Assembly (NCBI GenBank): GCA_902984215.1
Contig: CADWAF010000107.1
Location: 1-25,727, forward strand
DNA length: 25,727 nucleotides
Source: Willaertia magna
Lineage: Eukaryota > Heterolobosea > Eutetramitea > Acrasida > Naegleriidae
Direction of reading: 5' to 3'
In this document: positions 1 to 8,075 of the stretch, one piece after another
Layout of the letters: each line of letters opens with the position of its first letter
Numbering within the stretch: position 1 is the stretch's first letter
The notes under the pieces: generated by a model
What the model saw: only the letters and a program-made list of their open reading frames with translations
Databases searched by the model: none
What the model was told of the DNA's origin: nothing
Made by a program: the position numbers and the translations under genes

Positions 1-66
1 AGTGAAAATCCGAATGACAGGCCTCCATTTACTGATATTTTGAACTGTCTGAAAAGTATGAAATAA
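1..66 (+). CDS. Protein kinase, C-terminal end only (5' partial)
   Basis: The window opens inside a reading frame whose last 21 residues end at TAA 64-66. The segment ENPNDRPPFTDILNCLKSM matches the final helix of the protein kinase fold. In tyrosine-kinase-like and related kinases this reads P-x-x-R-P-x-F-x-x-I-(x)n-L, with the invariant Arg that salt-bridges the APE glutamate. Everything upstream (ATP site, catalytic loop, any regulatory domain) lies outside the window, so substrate and subfamily cannot be given. The protein ends only a few residues after the kinase fold. Confidence 0.65.
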   Translation, partial: SENPNDRPPFTDILNCLKSMK

Positions 67-172
67 TAATATTTCACCAACAAGGCACAAATAAAGCGAC
101 AACTAAGTAAAAATAAAGCTTACAATTCCTTAGCATCTACTTAAATATGTAATTTAATGCCTTTATCACAGC

Positions 173-192
173 ACCAGTATTACAATACTGGT
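173..192. repeat. Short palindrome upstream of tRNA-Gly
   Basis: ACCAGTATTACAATACTGGT is a 9-bp perfect inverted repeat around a 2-nt centre, about 45 nt upstream of tRNA-Gly. It lies in the otherwise featureless stretch 67-237 after the kinase stop. It could be a cruciform or a dimeric protein-binding site; no function is assigned. Confidence 0.4.
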
Positions 193-237
193 AATATATA
201 TTTTTCAGGGCGATTGATGGTTCAACAATTATGAACA

Positions 238-330
238 GCATCAGTAGTGTAACGGTATCATACCAGCCTTCCAGTACCGAGCTAGTTCAGAAGTAAGCTG
301 GTGACCCGGGTTCGACTCCCGGCTGATGCA
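238..330 (+). tRNA. tRNA-Gly(TCC) with 22-nt intron
   Basis: The acceptor stem GCATCAG/CTGATGC is perfect, with discriminator A at 330 and no encoded CCA. The anticodon stem CCAGC (263-267) pairs with GCTGG (297-301). The loop starts C-T-TCC-A, giving anticodon TCC at 270-272. The T arm is CCGGG-TTCGACT-CCCGG. The extra 22 nt at 274-295 sit exactly after position 37, the canonical site for the nuclear tRNA splicing endonuclease. Removing them leaves a 71-nt tRNA. This is a nuclear, Pol III type gene. Confidence 0.93.
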
Positions 331-691
331 ATATGTTTTTGAATTGAGTAGGAAATATTAGCAGTGTGAGAAAAACTAAAACTGATAACAGTGGTGTTGA
401 TGTATTATCAACAAAATTAAAATTATTAATAAAAAAGAAAAATTTAATTAATATAAATATAATTAATAATAATTTTTATGACAACAATTTAATTGATAAA
501 AAATTTTAATGATAATATTAATTGTATGAAAAAATCTAAAAAATTTTAATGGTAATCTTAATTATAAAAAATAATAAATAAATTTTTTTTCATTTATTAT
601 AACTAATTAATGAACAAATTATTAAAATATTTTTTATTTCAATTTTTTTTTAACTTTTTATTTTATAAAACACCAAATTTGTAAAATGAAC
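331..691. other. AT-rich spacer between tRNA genes
   Basis: There is no convincing coding frame on either strand. It is very AT-rich with poly-T and poly-A runs. It holds two imperfect copies of a segment resembling AAAAAATTTTAATGRTAAT, near 499-525 and 537-565. Nothing here looks like a gene. Confidence 0.6.
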
Positions 692-764
692 TACCTCCAG
701 TGGGGCTCGAACCCAAGACCTCGGGATTAGAAGTCCCGCGCTCTTCCAACTGAGCTATGAAGGC
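692..764 (-). tRNA. tRNA-Arg(TCT), copy 1
   Basis: Read on the minus strand, GCCTTCA (764-758) pairs with TGGAGGT (two G-U wobbles). The D arm is GCTC...GAGC. The anticodon stem CGGGA/TCCCG encloses the loop CTTCTAA, giving anticodon TCT (Arg). The T loop is TTCGAGC and the discriminator is A. It has 73 nt, no intron and no encoded CCA. The gene is identical over its full length to the plus-strand copy at 15285-15357. Both are preceded by a related block of about 300 nt. Confidence 0.93.
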
Positions 765-1048
765 TTCATGTTTCCTTATTTTTATTGTTTTGTGTGACAC
801 AAAATAAAGCTTTTTCTTTAAACTTGGCCCGTGAGTTTGCTTTTTATTTGTGTTATACTGTTTTATTGTTTGTAACAATGATCGGGTATAATGATAAAGA
901 AAGCAAGGAGATCAGAATTTTGAATACTTATAGCCCAGTAAATGCCAGTGTATCTACGTACGATCCAAGTTTATGGAGTCTAGTCAAATCCGTTTGGCCT
1001 GACTTGAACATACAAAACCTATAGAGATAATCTGTGGATAATCTGCTT
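765..1048 (-). repeat. tRNA-Arg upstream conserved block, copy 1
   Basis: In tRNA orientation this block lies directly 5' of tRNA-Arg and is a diverged copy of 14968-15284, forming an inverted pair about 14 kb apart. Shared blocks in the same order are: AAAGCAGATT; a segment with ATCTCTAT, then GGTTTTGTA; GGCC(A/G)AACG; the identical 19-mer CGTACGTAGATACACTGGC (944-962 here); TTATTTTGTGTCA; and GAAACATGAAGCC running into the tRNA. Spacers between blocks are diverged. A near-perfect palindrome TTTTGTGTCACACAAAA lies about 20-35 nt upstream of the tRNA. The function is unknown: it may be a Pol III promoter extension, a linked small RNA gene, or the remains of a tRNA-targeted element. Confidence 0.75.
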
Positions 1049-1112
1049 TCTTTTTTGAATAAATTATTCACTTTAGTGATAGTTTAAAAAGTTTTTTCAA
1101 TGTTTGTAAAGT

Positions 1113-1161
1113 AAATAAATGGTAATAAAACTCGAAAAATAAATGGTAATAAAACTCGAAA
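1113..1161. repeat. 24-nt direct tandem repeat, two copies
   Basis: The unit AAATAAATGGTAATAAAACT plus CGAA occurs at 1113 and again at 1137, a period of 24 nt, with no mismatches over two copies. It lies between the tRNA-Arg upstream block and the 3' end of QTRT2. It looks like simple replication-slippage duplication. Confidence 0.8.
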
Positions 1162-1180
1162 GAAACATGAAACAAAATCA

Positions 1181-2562
1181 TTATTTACTTGTTATACTTG
1201 TTGGTGATACCTTTAAAATAAAATTCTTTTTAAAAACATTAAAACCATTAGCATCAATACTCTCCCTAATTCTCTTAAAGAAACTCAAATACCAATGTAA
1301 ATTATGACTATTGTCACAAAATAATTTTAAATTATATAAAGAAAAAATACTACTTACATGCTTAATAAAATAGTTCCTAACATTTCATGAGTATTAAATA
1401 AATGATGAATATAACCCTTAGTATGATTCTTACAAACATAACAATTACAATTATCAACTAATGGTGTAAAATCAGTCTCATAATTTCTATCTCTTAAATT
1501 AATTGTCATTGGTGATAATTCTTTTCTTTCATTTGAACTATAATCCATTAATTCTTCTGAATAAGAAACACTTTCAATTGGATAAATTGATGCACAAGCC
1601 ATTTCAGCAGTTACAAATGGATAAACACCATCAAATAAATCAACACCTCTTTCTATACATTCCAAAACTTCAATAGGATGATCCTTTCCAGAAATATAAA
1701 ATAATAATTTATCTAAATTAATATTTTCGTTTAATTTCAATAACTCTTTCTTAATAGAATAAATAATATCTAAATCATCATTTGGACTAATATCTAAATG
1801 AATACCTTTTACTTGATCTATTTGCTTAGGTAAATTAGGTAAAGAATTTTCTCCTTTATAAAAAACTGAATAAAACATTTCTGGAACATTTTCATTCTTT
1901 TCTAATAAAATTTCCATTCTCTTTTCTAAACATTTATTTCCCCAATTTTCATTACATTGCTTAGCTCTTTTTAAAGGTTTACCAGATGTAAAATTATTTG
2001 TAATTTCACATTTAATATTTAAATCACACATTCCAATAAAAATATTTGGTTTAAATAAATTAAAAACATGATTATTAAAATCATCAATATTTACTTTAGT
2101 TCTACCTTTTTCTAAATCTGCATACATTGTTTTATCATTTGAATTACTTGTTGGAAATGGATATTCAACATTTCTTAATGTTTGAAAAAGTGGATATTTT
2201 TCTAAATGTAAATAACTTGATAATGTATTTTTCTTTTCTTCATTCTTTTCATTTAAATAACTATTGAGTACCTCAACGCTTGGATTTTCTAATAAATCCC
2301 AATAATTCAAGTTCAACATTACTCTTTCTTCTTCTTCTTGATTGTTATTGGTTGAAGAGAATAAATTTTCAACAAGTCTATCAAAATGGTCGCATGTAAT
2401 ACAGGGTATAGTACCTTTTCTAGTATGAACTAAATAATTTGGTGTTGAAACCTTTACCTTCGGAAAGCCTTCCAACAAAATCTTACCAGTTCTATACTGA
2501 CCTTCTTCTTCTTTTTGTTCTACCCTACTGCCACCAGCCTTTGTCCCGATAACAAATTGCAT
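1181..2562 (-). CDS. QTRT2: Queuine tRNA-ribosyltransferase accessory subunit 2
   Basis: Spliced gene, complement(join(1181..1307,1358..2562)), 443 aa. The 50-nt intron is GTAAGT...ATAG, and the join restores LLS-IHNLHWYLSFFKRIRES, matching the family's C-terminus. QTRT2 is the non-catalytic partner of QTRT1; together they exchange guanine for queuine at tRNA wobble position 34, and QTRT2 homologues are found at the mitochondrial surface. Family hallmarks visible are the stretch EVLECIERGVDLFDGVYPF followed by VTAE, and the zinc site CNCYVCKNHTKGYIHHLF (CxCxxC plus His). The N-terminal half is weakly conserved and Asn/Glu-rich. Length is close to the animal protein (about 415 aa). The ATG at 2562 follows a T/A run and lies 9 nt from a GCGGG-type motif. 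No QTRT1 is present in the window. Confidence 0.93.
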
Positions 2563-2957
2563 TTTTTTTTACCCGCCAAAAAGCCTTTCACTCATTAGAA
2601 ACCTACACTATACTTTGTTTGAAAACGTATGAATAAAAGTACGAGGTAAAAAAGCTTATAGAAACCACAAAAACAAATAACAACACCGATGGTGGATGAA
2701 GAATATAATTATTATTGTTGTTATTAGAGGAAATAATTAAAAGAAATGTTAAATAAAGGATAGATTTATAAAAAAGCCCACACGAAAGGTTTTATTTAGT
2801 ATTACTTTAAATGTATTTAAAAAATTTAGTACAGCTTAGTGTTTGTTTTTTAAAATTCTATACAATAATAAATACGTTTTGTGTTATTTACAGAAAATTT
2901 AGTATTTAAAACTCTAGAAATAATACCTAGAAATAATATTATTTTGTTTTAGAATTG
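2563..2957. other. Intergenic region, 5' of QTRT2
   Basis: No open frame of note on either strand. It carries the QTRT2 promoter at its left end and the 3' flank of the small minus-strand gene at its right end. A TATTATTGTTGTTATTAG run is simple sequence. Nothing else is recognised. Confidence 0.5.
2572..2582 (-). promoter_or_regulatory. E2F-like site before QTRT2
   Basis: The minus strand reads TTTTTGGCGGG, a match to the E2F/DP consensus TTTSSCGC/G, 9 nt from the QTRT2 ATG. GC-rich hexamers are rare in this AT-rich non-coding DNA, so it stands out. Assignment to E2F rests on the motif alone. Confidence 0.35.
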
Positions 2958-3320
2958 TTATTGTCCTTCTTCACTAGATTGATCATAATTATTATTATCG
3001 TTATTATTGCAATCACAATCAAAAACTAAAATTTGGCATGGACTAGAAGAATTATTGACAAAGGTTGAATGATTATCTACATTATCGCGGGAATGAATCC
3101 TTTTCATTTGAATTCCATTTAATTGTAGTTCAGAAATAATATCTTTATTATTATTTGGCGTTCTTGGTGAATCTACAACAACAGAAGAAGAATTAGCAGT
3201 GGTAGTTGTTGTTAATAAACCTGAAACATTACTTGAAGTGTTTGCATTATTATTGTTATCAGAAACGGTTACATTTTCTTTCGTCATTGAATTTATAACG
3301 GTTGTATTCTTCTCAGACAT
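2958..3320 (-). CDS. Small Asn/Ser/Thr-rich hypothetical protein
   Basis: 120 aa from the first in-frame ATG at 3320 (MSEKNTTVINSMTK). The frame is open further upstream to about 3359 but without an ATG. I do not recognise the family. It is mostly low complexity: an Asn run, a Thr run, an acidic/Asn tail and a terminal QSSEEGQ. A more complex core around residues 49-95 contains SPRTP, a possible proline-directed phosphosite, and the run ISELQLNGIQMKRIHSRD, which could be an amphipathic helix or docking motif. There is no signal peptide or membrane segment. It is divergently oriented to the RRM gene, with about 280 nt between the two ATGs. The minority of non-repetitive codons suggests a real but fast-evolving protein. 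Confidence 0.5.
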   Translation of the reverse strand: MSEKNTTVINSMTKENVTVSDNNNNANTSSNVSGLLTTTTTANSSSVVVDSPRTPNNNKDIISELQLNGIQMKRIHSRDNVDNHSTFVNNSSSPCQILVFDCDCNNNDNNNYDQSSEEGQ

Positions 3321-3368
3321 TTTTTTAAATTTAGGTTCTTCTAATTCTGAGAAATTCACCTTCTGTTC

Positions 3369-3378
3369 TTGGCGCCAA
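3369..3378. promoter_or_regulatory. Palindromic E2F-like site in divergent promoter
   Basis: TTGGCGCCAA is a perfect 10-nt palindrome resembling a double E2F/DP site. It lies between the divergent small minus-strand gene and the RRM gene. Another GGCGC followed by a T run lies at 3413-3417, and the palindrome AATCCTTTAAGGATT is at 3381-3395. Functional meaning is inferred from the motif only. Confidence 0.35.
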
Positions 3379-3598
3379 ATAATCCTTTAAGGATTCGTGA
3401 TTTAAGGAAAGTGGCGCTTTTTTTATAATAAAAAAAAAATTCAGATTTTTATTTCAAGGCTAACAACCAAACAGCAGCAACCAACAAGCCTTTCATTATA
3501 AACCAACAAACAACAGATATTATTATTTACTGATCCTCTCCCTCCAACATATATCAAAACATCAGCTTTAATAATTCATTAAAAACAACAACAAGTAA

Positions 3599-4837
3599 AT
3601 GGTATGAAATCGACATTCATCTGATTTTTAACTTCTTTTTATTCAACAATCAACAATTCAACAGTCCGATAGCCAACATCAAGCAACAACAGCAAAGAAG
3701 GAAGATCAACATCATGATATAGAAGAAGAAGATAGTAAACATCAGTCCAGCATTGAAAATACAGCTACAGAAAATGCATTAGGTAATGATATTAGTGGTG
3801 ATGATATTGACGAAAATAAAGGAAATGTTCTCTTTGTCTTTAATATTAGCCTTGATACCAGAAAAGAAGATTTAAAAAGAGAATTTAGTAAATACGGTAA
3901 GGTTGATAGAGTAGAAATACCTCTAGATAAAAACAAGGTAAATAGAGGATTTGCCTTTATCTACTATAATACAAAAGATGATGCCCAAAAAGCCTTGAAC
4001 AATAAAATCATTGTACGCGATGAAGAACTATTAGTTCAAGTAGCAAAAAGAGGTAAAGAACATCAAAAAACACCAGGTCAATATCAAGGTAAATCTACCC
4101 CGCGTTCCAGAATTCCTCCAAAACAATCTCATCATGCTTCAAGAGGAGGCCACTATTCTTATAGTGGTAATACTGGAGGAAATAAACGATATGGAGGTTC
4201 TTCGGGTGGTGGTAGAGATAGTAACTATAAGGAAGCCTATGGAGGGTATTCTTCTAGAAGATCTTCATCTACGAATACAACTCAATCAAGTAGTAATGGT
4301 CAATACCCTCCACCTTATTATTACCCTCCTTCATACGATGAGAAGGATGGGAAATCAACCTATCCATCGTACTATCCATATCCTTACCCTTATGGTTACT
4401 ATCCTCCATATTATCCTTATAATTATGACTATCCTTATCAAATGGATGAAGTAGCACTTCCTGTTTCTTATGGCTCTTCTTCTGGAAGTACTGGTACAAG
4501 TGGCAATAGAAGAACAACGGGATCTTCCTATCATCACAGTTCCGCTAATAGTGGATATAACAATAATGAAGTAAATCATCATGGAAGTAGTAGACATCGT
4601 ACAACTCCATCAAATTATAGATATAATCCTTACCCTGAACCATCAAGTCATCAGTCACATCATCATAGTTCTTACAATTCTCATGAAAATGATTATTCAC
4701 ACTATCCACCATATGGAGAGGAATATCATTCATCATCAACAAGAAGATCACAATATGGTGAAGAAACAAATGGAAATTATAAAGGAAGTAGAGATTATCA
4801 TACCCCTTTAAAAAAAGATGAACATTTAAATAATTAA
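3599..4837 (+). CDS. RRM RNA-binding protein with Gly/Tyr/Ser/His-rich tail
   Basis: The best model is join(3599..3601,3665..4837), 391 aa. The frame containing the RRM is open from 3632 but has no ATG, whereas ATG 3599-3601 is followed at once by GTATGA and the intron ends in CAACAG (3602-3664, 63 nt). Splicing gives MSDSQHQATTAKKEDQ. One RRM spans about residues 54-130, with RNP2 LFVFNI and RNP1 RGFAFIYY, giving single-stranded RNA binding. The tail is Arg/Gly-rich, then Tyr/Pro-rich (about 215-260), then Ser/His/Asn-rich, typical of prion-like, phase-separating hnRNP or splicing regulators. The architecture resembles TRA2/hnRNP-type proteins, but no orthologue is claimed. Several overlapping open frames on both strands here are shadows of the biased codons. 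Confidence 0.8.
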
Positions 4838-5136
4838 TTCTAACAATTAAAAATTCATCAATTTATTTGTATCATATTGTATAAATATTTTTATTACGTA
4901 ATACCACTTTACTTCCTCTTTTCGATATTTCACACATTACAACATACTAATTCAACATTTTACCAACAATTCTCATTAGTTATACTCTCGTAAATGACAA
5001 TACGTAAGGCAACAATATAAAATGTTCAAACTTAGTTACCCTTAAAAAATTTGTTTCAAAAAAAAAGCAGTTTTAGCCTTTCATAAAATTTCCCTTAATT
5101 TTACTGTGAAAATATAATTTATAATAATTTTTTATA

Positions 5137-7198
5137 ATGTTTGAAGCATATATCGGATTGGGAACGAATTTAGGCAACAGAATTCATAACATTCAAAAAG
5201 CCTTAGATATTCTTTCTGGAAGATTATCTAATCCTTCTTCTCCATTCATAATGAACAATAACAACAACAGCCATGATGTATTACCGGGATCAAATAATAA
5301 TAACCACAATAATCAAAATAAGCTGATTGAAATTATAGATACAAGTTTTCTCTATTTATCCTCACCTCAATACATAACTGAACAACCAATTTATTTAAAT
5401 GCAGTTTGTAAAATTAAAACAAATTTACAACCAAATGAATTATTAATTAAATTACAATCAATTGAAAAACAATTAGGTAGAAGGCGTGATTATCTTAATA
5501 ACAATAATAATGGTAATAGCACTATAAATGTTAAATATGGACCAAGAATTATAGATTTAGATATTTTATTTTACGGTGATGAAATTATTGGTTCATTAAA
5601 TGAAAAGAATGAATTAAAAACGGAAACGAATCATGAATTAATTGTACCTCATCCCAAATTATTTGAAAGAGATTTTGTTTTAAAACCTTTAATGGAGTAA
5701 GTTTTTTTTGTTAATTTTTTTGTAAGATTTAACATTTTTATAAAGTATTTGTCCTGATAAAATTCATCCAATATTTAAAAAGACAATTAGAGAATTATAT
5801 GAAAATTTACAAAAATTTAACAAAAAGGGAATATTTAAAGTATTACCATTTTCTTCATTTAATAATAATAATAATATTCGTACTGACAATATTGACAATA
5901 TCAATAATAATAATTGTGATATATTTGATGATAACTATTTCTTTCCCTTTTCTAATGATTCTACAAGAACTTTATTAATGGGAGTAATTAACGTGACTCC
6001 TGACAGTTTTAGTGAACAACAAGATGAAAATTCTTCACTATTGTTATCTGACAATAATAATACAATTAACACTAACAACATTACAGAGATGAATATTACT
6101 GGAAAGGTCCTTTTAGAAAATCCAAAACTTATAATTAATAGAATAGTTCAATATATTAATGAAATGAATATTGAGAACCCTCCAATGTTTTTATTTGATA
6201 ATAATATTAGTGACAATTATACTATTAGTAATTATAAAAAGTTTAATAATAAGGAAGGTTTAAAAAGTCCTTCTTTTATTATTGATATTGGTGCTCAATC
6301 TACAAGACCTAATGCAACATTACTTTCTCCTGAAGAAGAATGGTTAAGATTGAAACCAATACTTGAAGAAATACAATCTTCTTCTTTTCTATTAGAATTA
6401 ATGAAAGAAAAACATATTTTAATTTCAATTGATACTTTTTATTCACTAGTTGCTGAAAATTCAATAAAGTGTTTATTGGGATTTGTTCCTCTTCTTATTA
6501 ATGATGTTAGTGGAGGATTAATGGATGAAAAGATATTTGAAGTTTGTTCTAGATATAGAATTCCAATAGTTATAACTCATATGAGAGGAACTCCTCAAAC
6601 AATGACCAACTTAAAGGATTATATTGTTGTTAAAGATAGTTCTTCAAATAATAATAGTAAGGACCATGATGATGGTTCTTCTAATGTTAAAGCCAATACA
6701 AATATTAAGGAAGGTGTTGTTAAGGAAGATGAAGGTGTTGTTAGGGAAGTTGTTGATGAAAAAGAAGTAAATAAAGAAGAAGAACAATTTCTACAAGTAT
6801 TATCGGAAGAGATACAAGACAGAATTAGAATAGCAATAGATAAATATCATCTCTTTAGATGGCAAATAATATTAGATCCCGGAATAGGTTTTGCAAAAGG
6901 AATGTTTCATAATTTAATTCTATTACGTAAGGGAAGAATAGAATTAAATAAAAGATTGCATTATGATTATCCAATGTTATTTGGATTTAGTAGAAAGGGA
7001 TTTATTAGCAAGATATTACATGAAGATAATGATACAAAGAAGAAGAAGAAGAATAGTTTATTATTTGGTAATGCTGCTTGTTTAACTTGTTCTATTCAAC
7101 AAGGAGTAGATATTGTTAGAGTTCATGACATTAAGGAAATGAATCAAGTAGCTCTCCTATCAGATGCAATCTATAAGAATAATAATAATCTTTTATAA
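5137..7198 (+). CDS. Bifunctional HPPK-DHPS (folate synthesis)
   Basis: Spliced gene, join(5137..5696,5746..7198), 670 aa. The 49-nt intron is GTAAGT...AAAG, and joining restores PLMDICPDKIHP, the usual end of HPPK. HPPK (residues 1 to about 205): AYIGLGTNLGNR at the start, then GRRRDY and GPRIIDLDILFYG, the pyrophosphokinase signature. It makes 6-hydroxymethyl-dihydropterin pyrophosphate. DHPS (from about 265): MGVINVTPDSF, IIDIGAQSTRPN, ISIDTF, INDVSGG, DPGIGFAKG, GFSRKGF and RVHD are all present. It joins the product to para-aminobenzoate and is the sulfonamide target. There is no N-terminal aldolase (FolB) domain, unlike fungal trifunctional enzymes. Asn-rich inserts interrupt both domains, and an acidic Lys/Glu/Asp insert lies within DHPS near residues 490-530. 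There is no obvious targeting peptide. Confidence 0.95.
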
Positions 7199-7262
7199 TA
7201 AATTCTTCCTTAATAATTCCTTAATAATAAATAGTAGTACAAAGGATAAGATGATGATGAAA

Positions 7263-7922
7263 TTATTGTTTTTGATATTCATAAATAGCTTCCTGTATAT
7301 ATTCAATGATTGGAGATAATATTCCCCAAGATGTTCTAGCTTGTAACGTTTTTGCTTTAAAATTAAAATCCATACTAACATTTGAAAGTTCTGCAGTTTT
7401 ATCAACAATTGTATCAATCTTTTCTCCTCTAACTAAACATTTATCAATATTTGCAATCATTTCATCTTGAATTAATTCAATTTGTTTTTTACATTTCTTA
7501 ATTTTATTACATTGTGGATTATTATTAAAATTATTTATAATTTCCTTAATTATCTTTTTAAATTCAGGTTGTGGTGTACAATACTGTTCCCTTAATTTAT
7601 ATTTTAAAAACCATTGATCTCTTAATTGTTCACAACATTTCTTTGCAATATTTTTACTATATTCTAAATCACATAATAATAAGAATGTAATTTCATCTTG
7701 AACTAGATATGGAATTAATAATTTATCAAAAACATTTATACAAAAAGTATCTATTGGTGGAATTCTTGTAATCATATTATCTACAACATATTTTAATTCT
7801 TTACTTAATCCACCAGAACGATAAATAAATTCACATAATTTTAAATTTCCCTTTACAATAATGCAATAAACAATTTCGGCATCTTCCTTAGAAACTATAC
7901 TTTTACTGTCTCTATCTTTCAT
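7263..7922 (-). CDS. Longin/R-SNARE-like protein (VAMP7-like), no membrane anchor
   Basis: 219 aa from ATG 7922. Residues about 15-120 look like a longin domain (alternating strands; FCINVFDKLLIPYLVQDEIT and LLLCDLEYSKNIAKKCCEQL resemble the core). Residues about 140-195 form an R-SNARE coiled coil: IQDEMIANIDKCLVRGEKID carries the zero-layer Arg at 165, followed by KTAELSN. R-SNAREs pair with Q-SNAREs to fuse vesicles with target membranes. VAMP7-type proteins end in a transmembrane segment just after this helix. Here the chain runs on as an amphipathic ILSPIIEYIQEAIYEYQKQ and stops, with neither a membrane segment nor a C-terminal CAAX box like Ykt6. A hydrophobic stretch lies in the adjacent frame just downstream (see findings). 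Convergent with HPPK-DHPS. Confidence 0.7.
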   Translation of the reverse strand: MKDRDSKSIVSKEDAEIVYCIIVKGNLKLCEFIYRSGGLSKELKYVVDNMITRIPPIDTFCINVFDKLLIPYLVQDEITFLLLCDLEYSKNIAKKCCEQLRDQWFLKYKLREQYCTPQPEFKKIIKEIINNFNNNPQCNKIKKCKKQIELIQDEMIANIDKCLVRGEKIDTIVDKTAELSNVSMDFNFKAKTLQARTSWGILSPIIEYIQEAIYEYQKQ

Positions 7923-8075
7923 TTTACAATTATTTTTTTAATTTTTTAATTATTATTGTAAATCCATTAATATCAGGATATCCCACCACAAGGCACTACA
8001 GTAAAAATAACTAACCTTAACCGAAAATTGTCAATCTTTATTAATAAATAATAATAATTAATTAACAATTATAAA

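Noticed and set aside
944..962. GTATCTACG in the tRNA-Arg block resembling the start of 5S rRNA
   Set aside because: The match is only 9 nt; the following sequence lacks the 5S internal control region and helices.
785..1024. 79-codon plus-strand open frame
   Set aside because: It starts at TTG, lies antisense within the tRNA-Arg upstream block, and the frame is not kept in the second copy of that block.
4134..4811. Several overlapping open frames on both strands in the RRM gene
   Set aside because: They are shadows of Tyr/Pro/Ser/His-biased codons; none has family motifs and the RRM frame explains the region.
5978..7198. Stand-alone DHPS gene starting at 5978
   Set aside because: The frame is open upstream to an intron acceptor at 5745 and joins in phase to HPPK, restoring the conserved DICPDKIHP segment.
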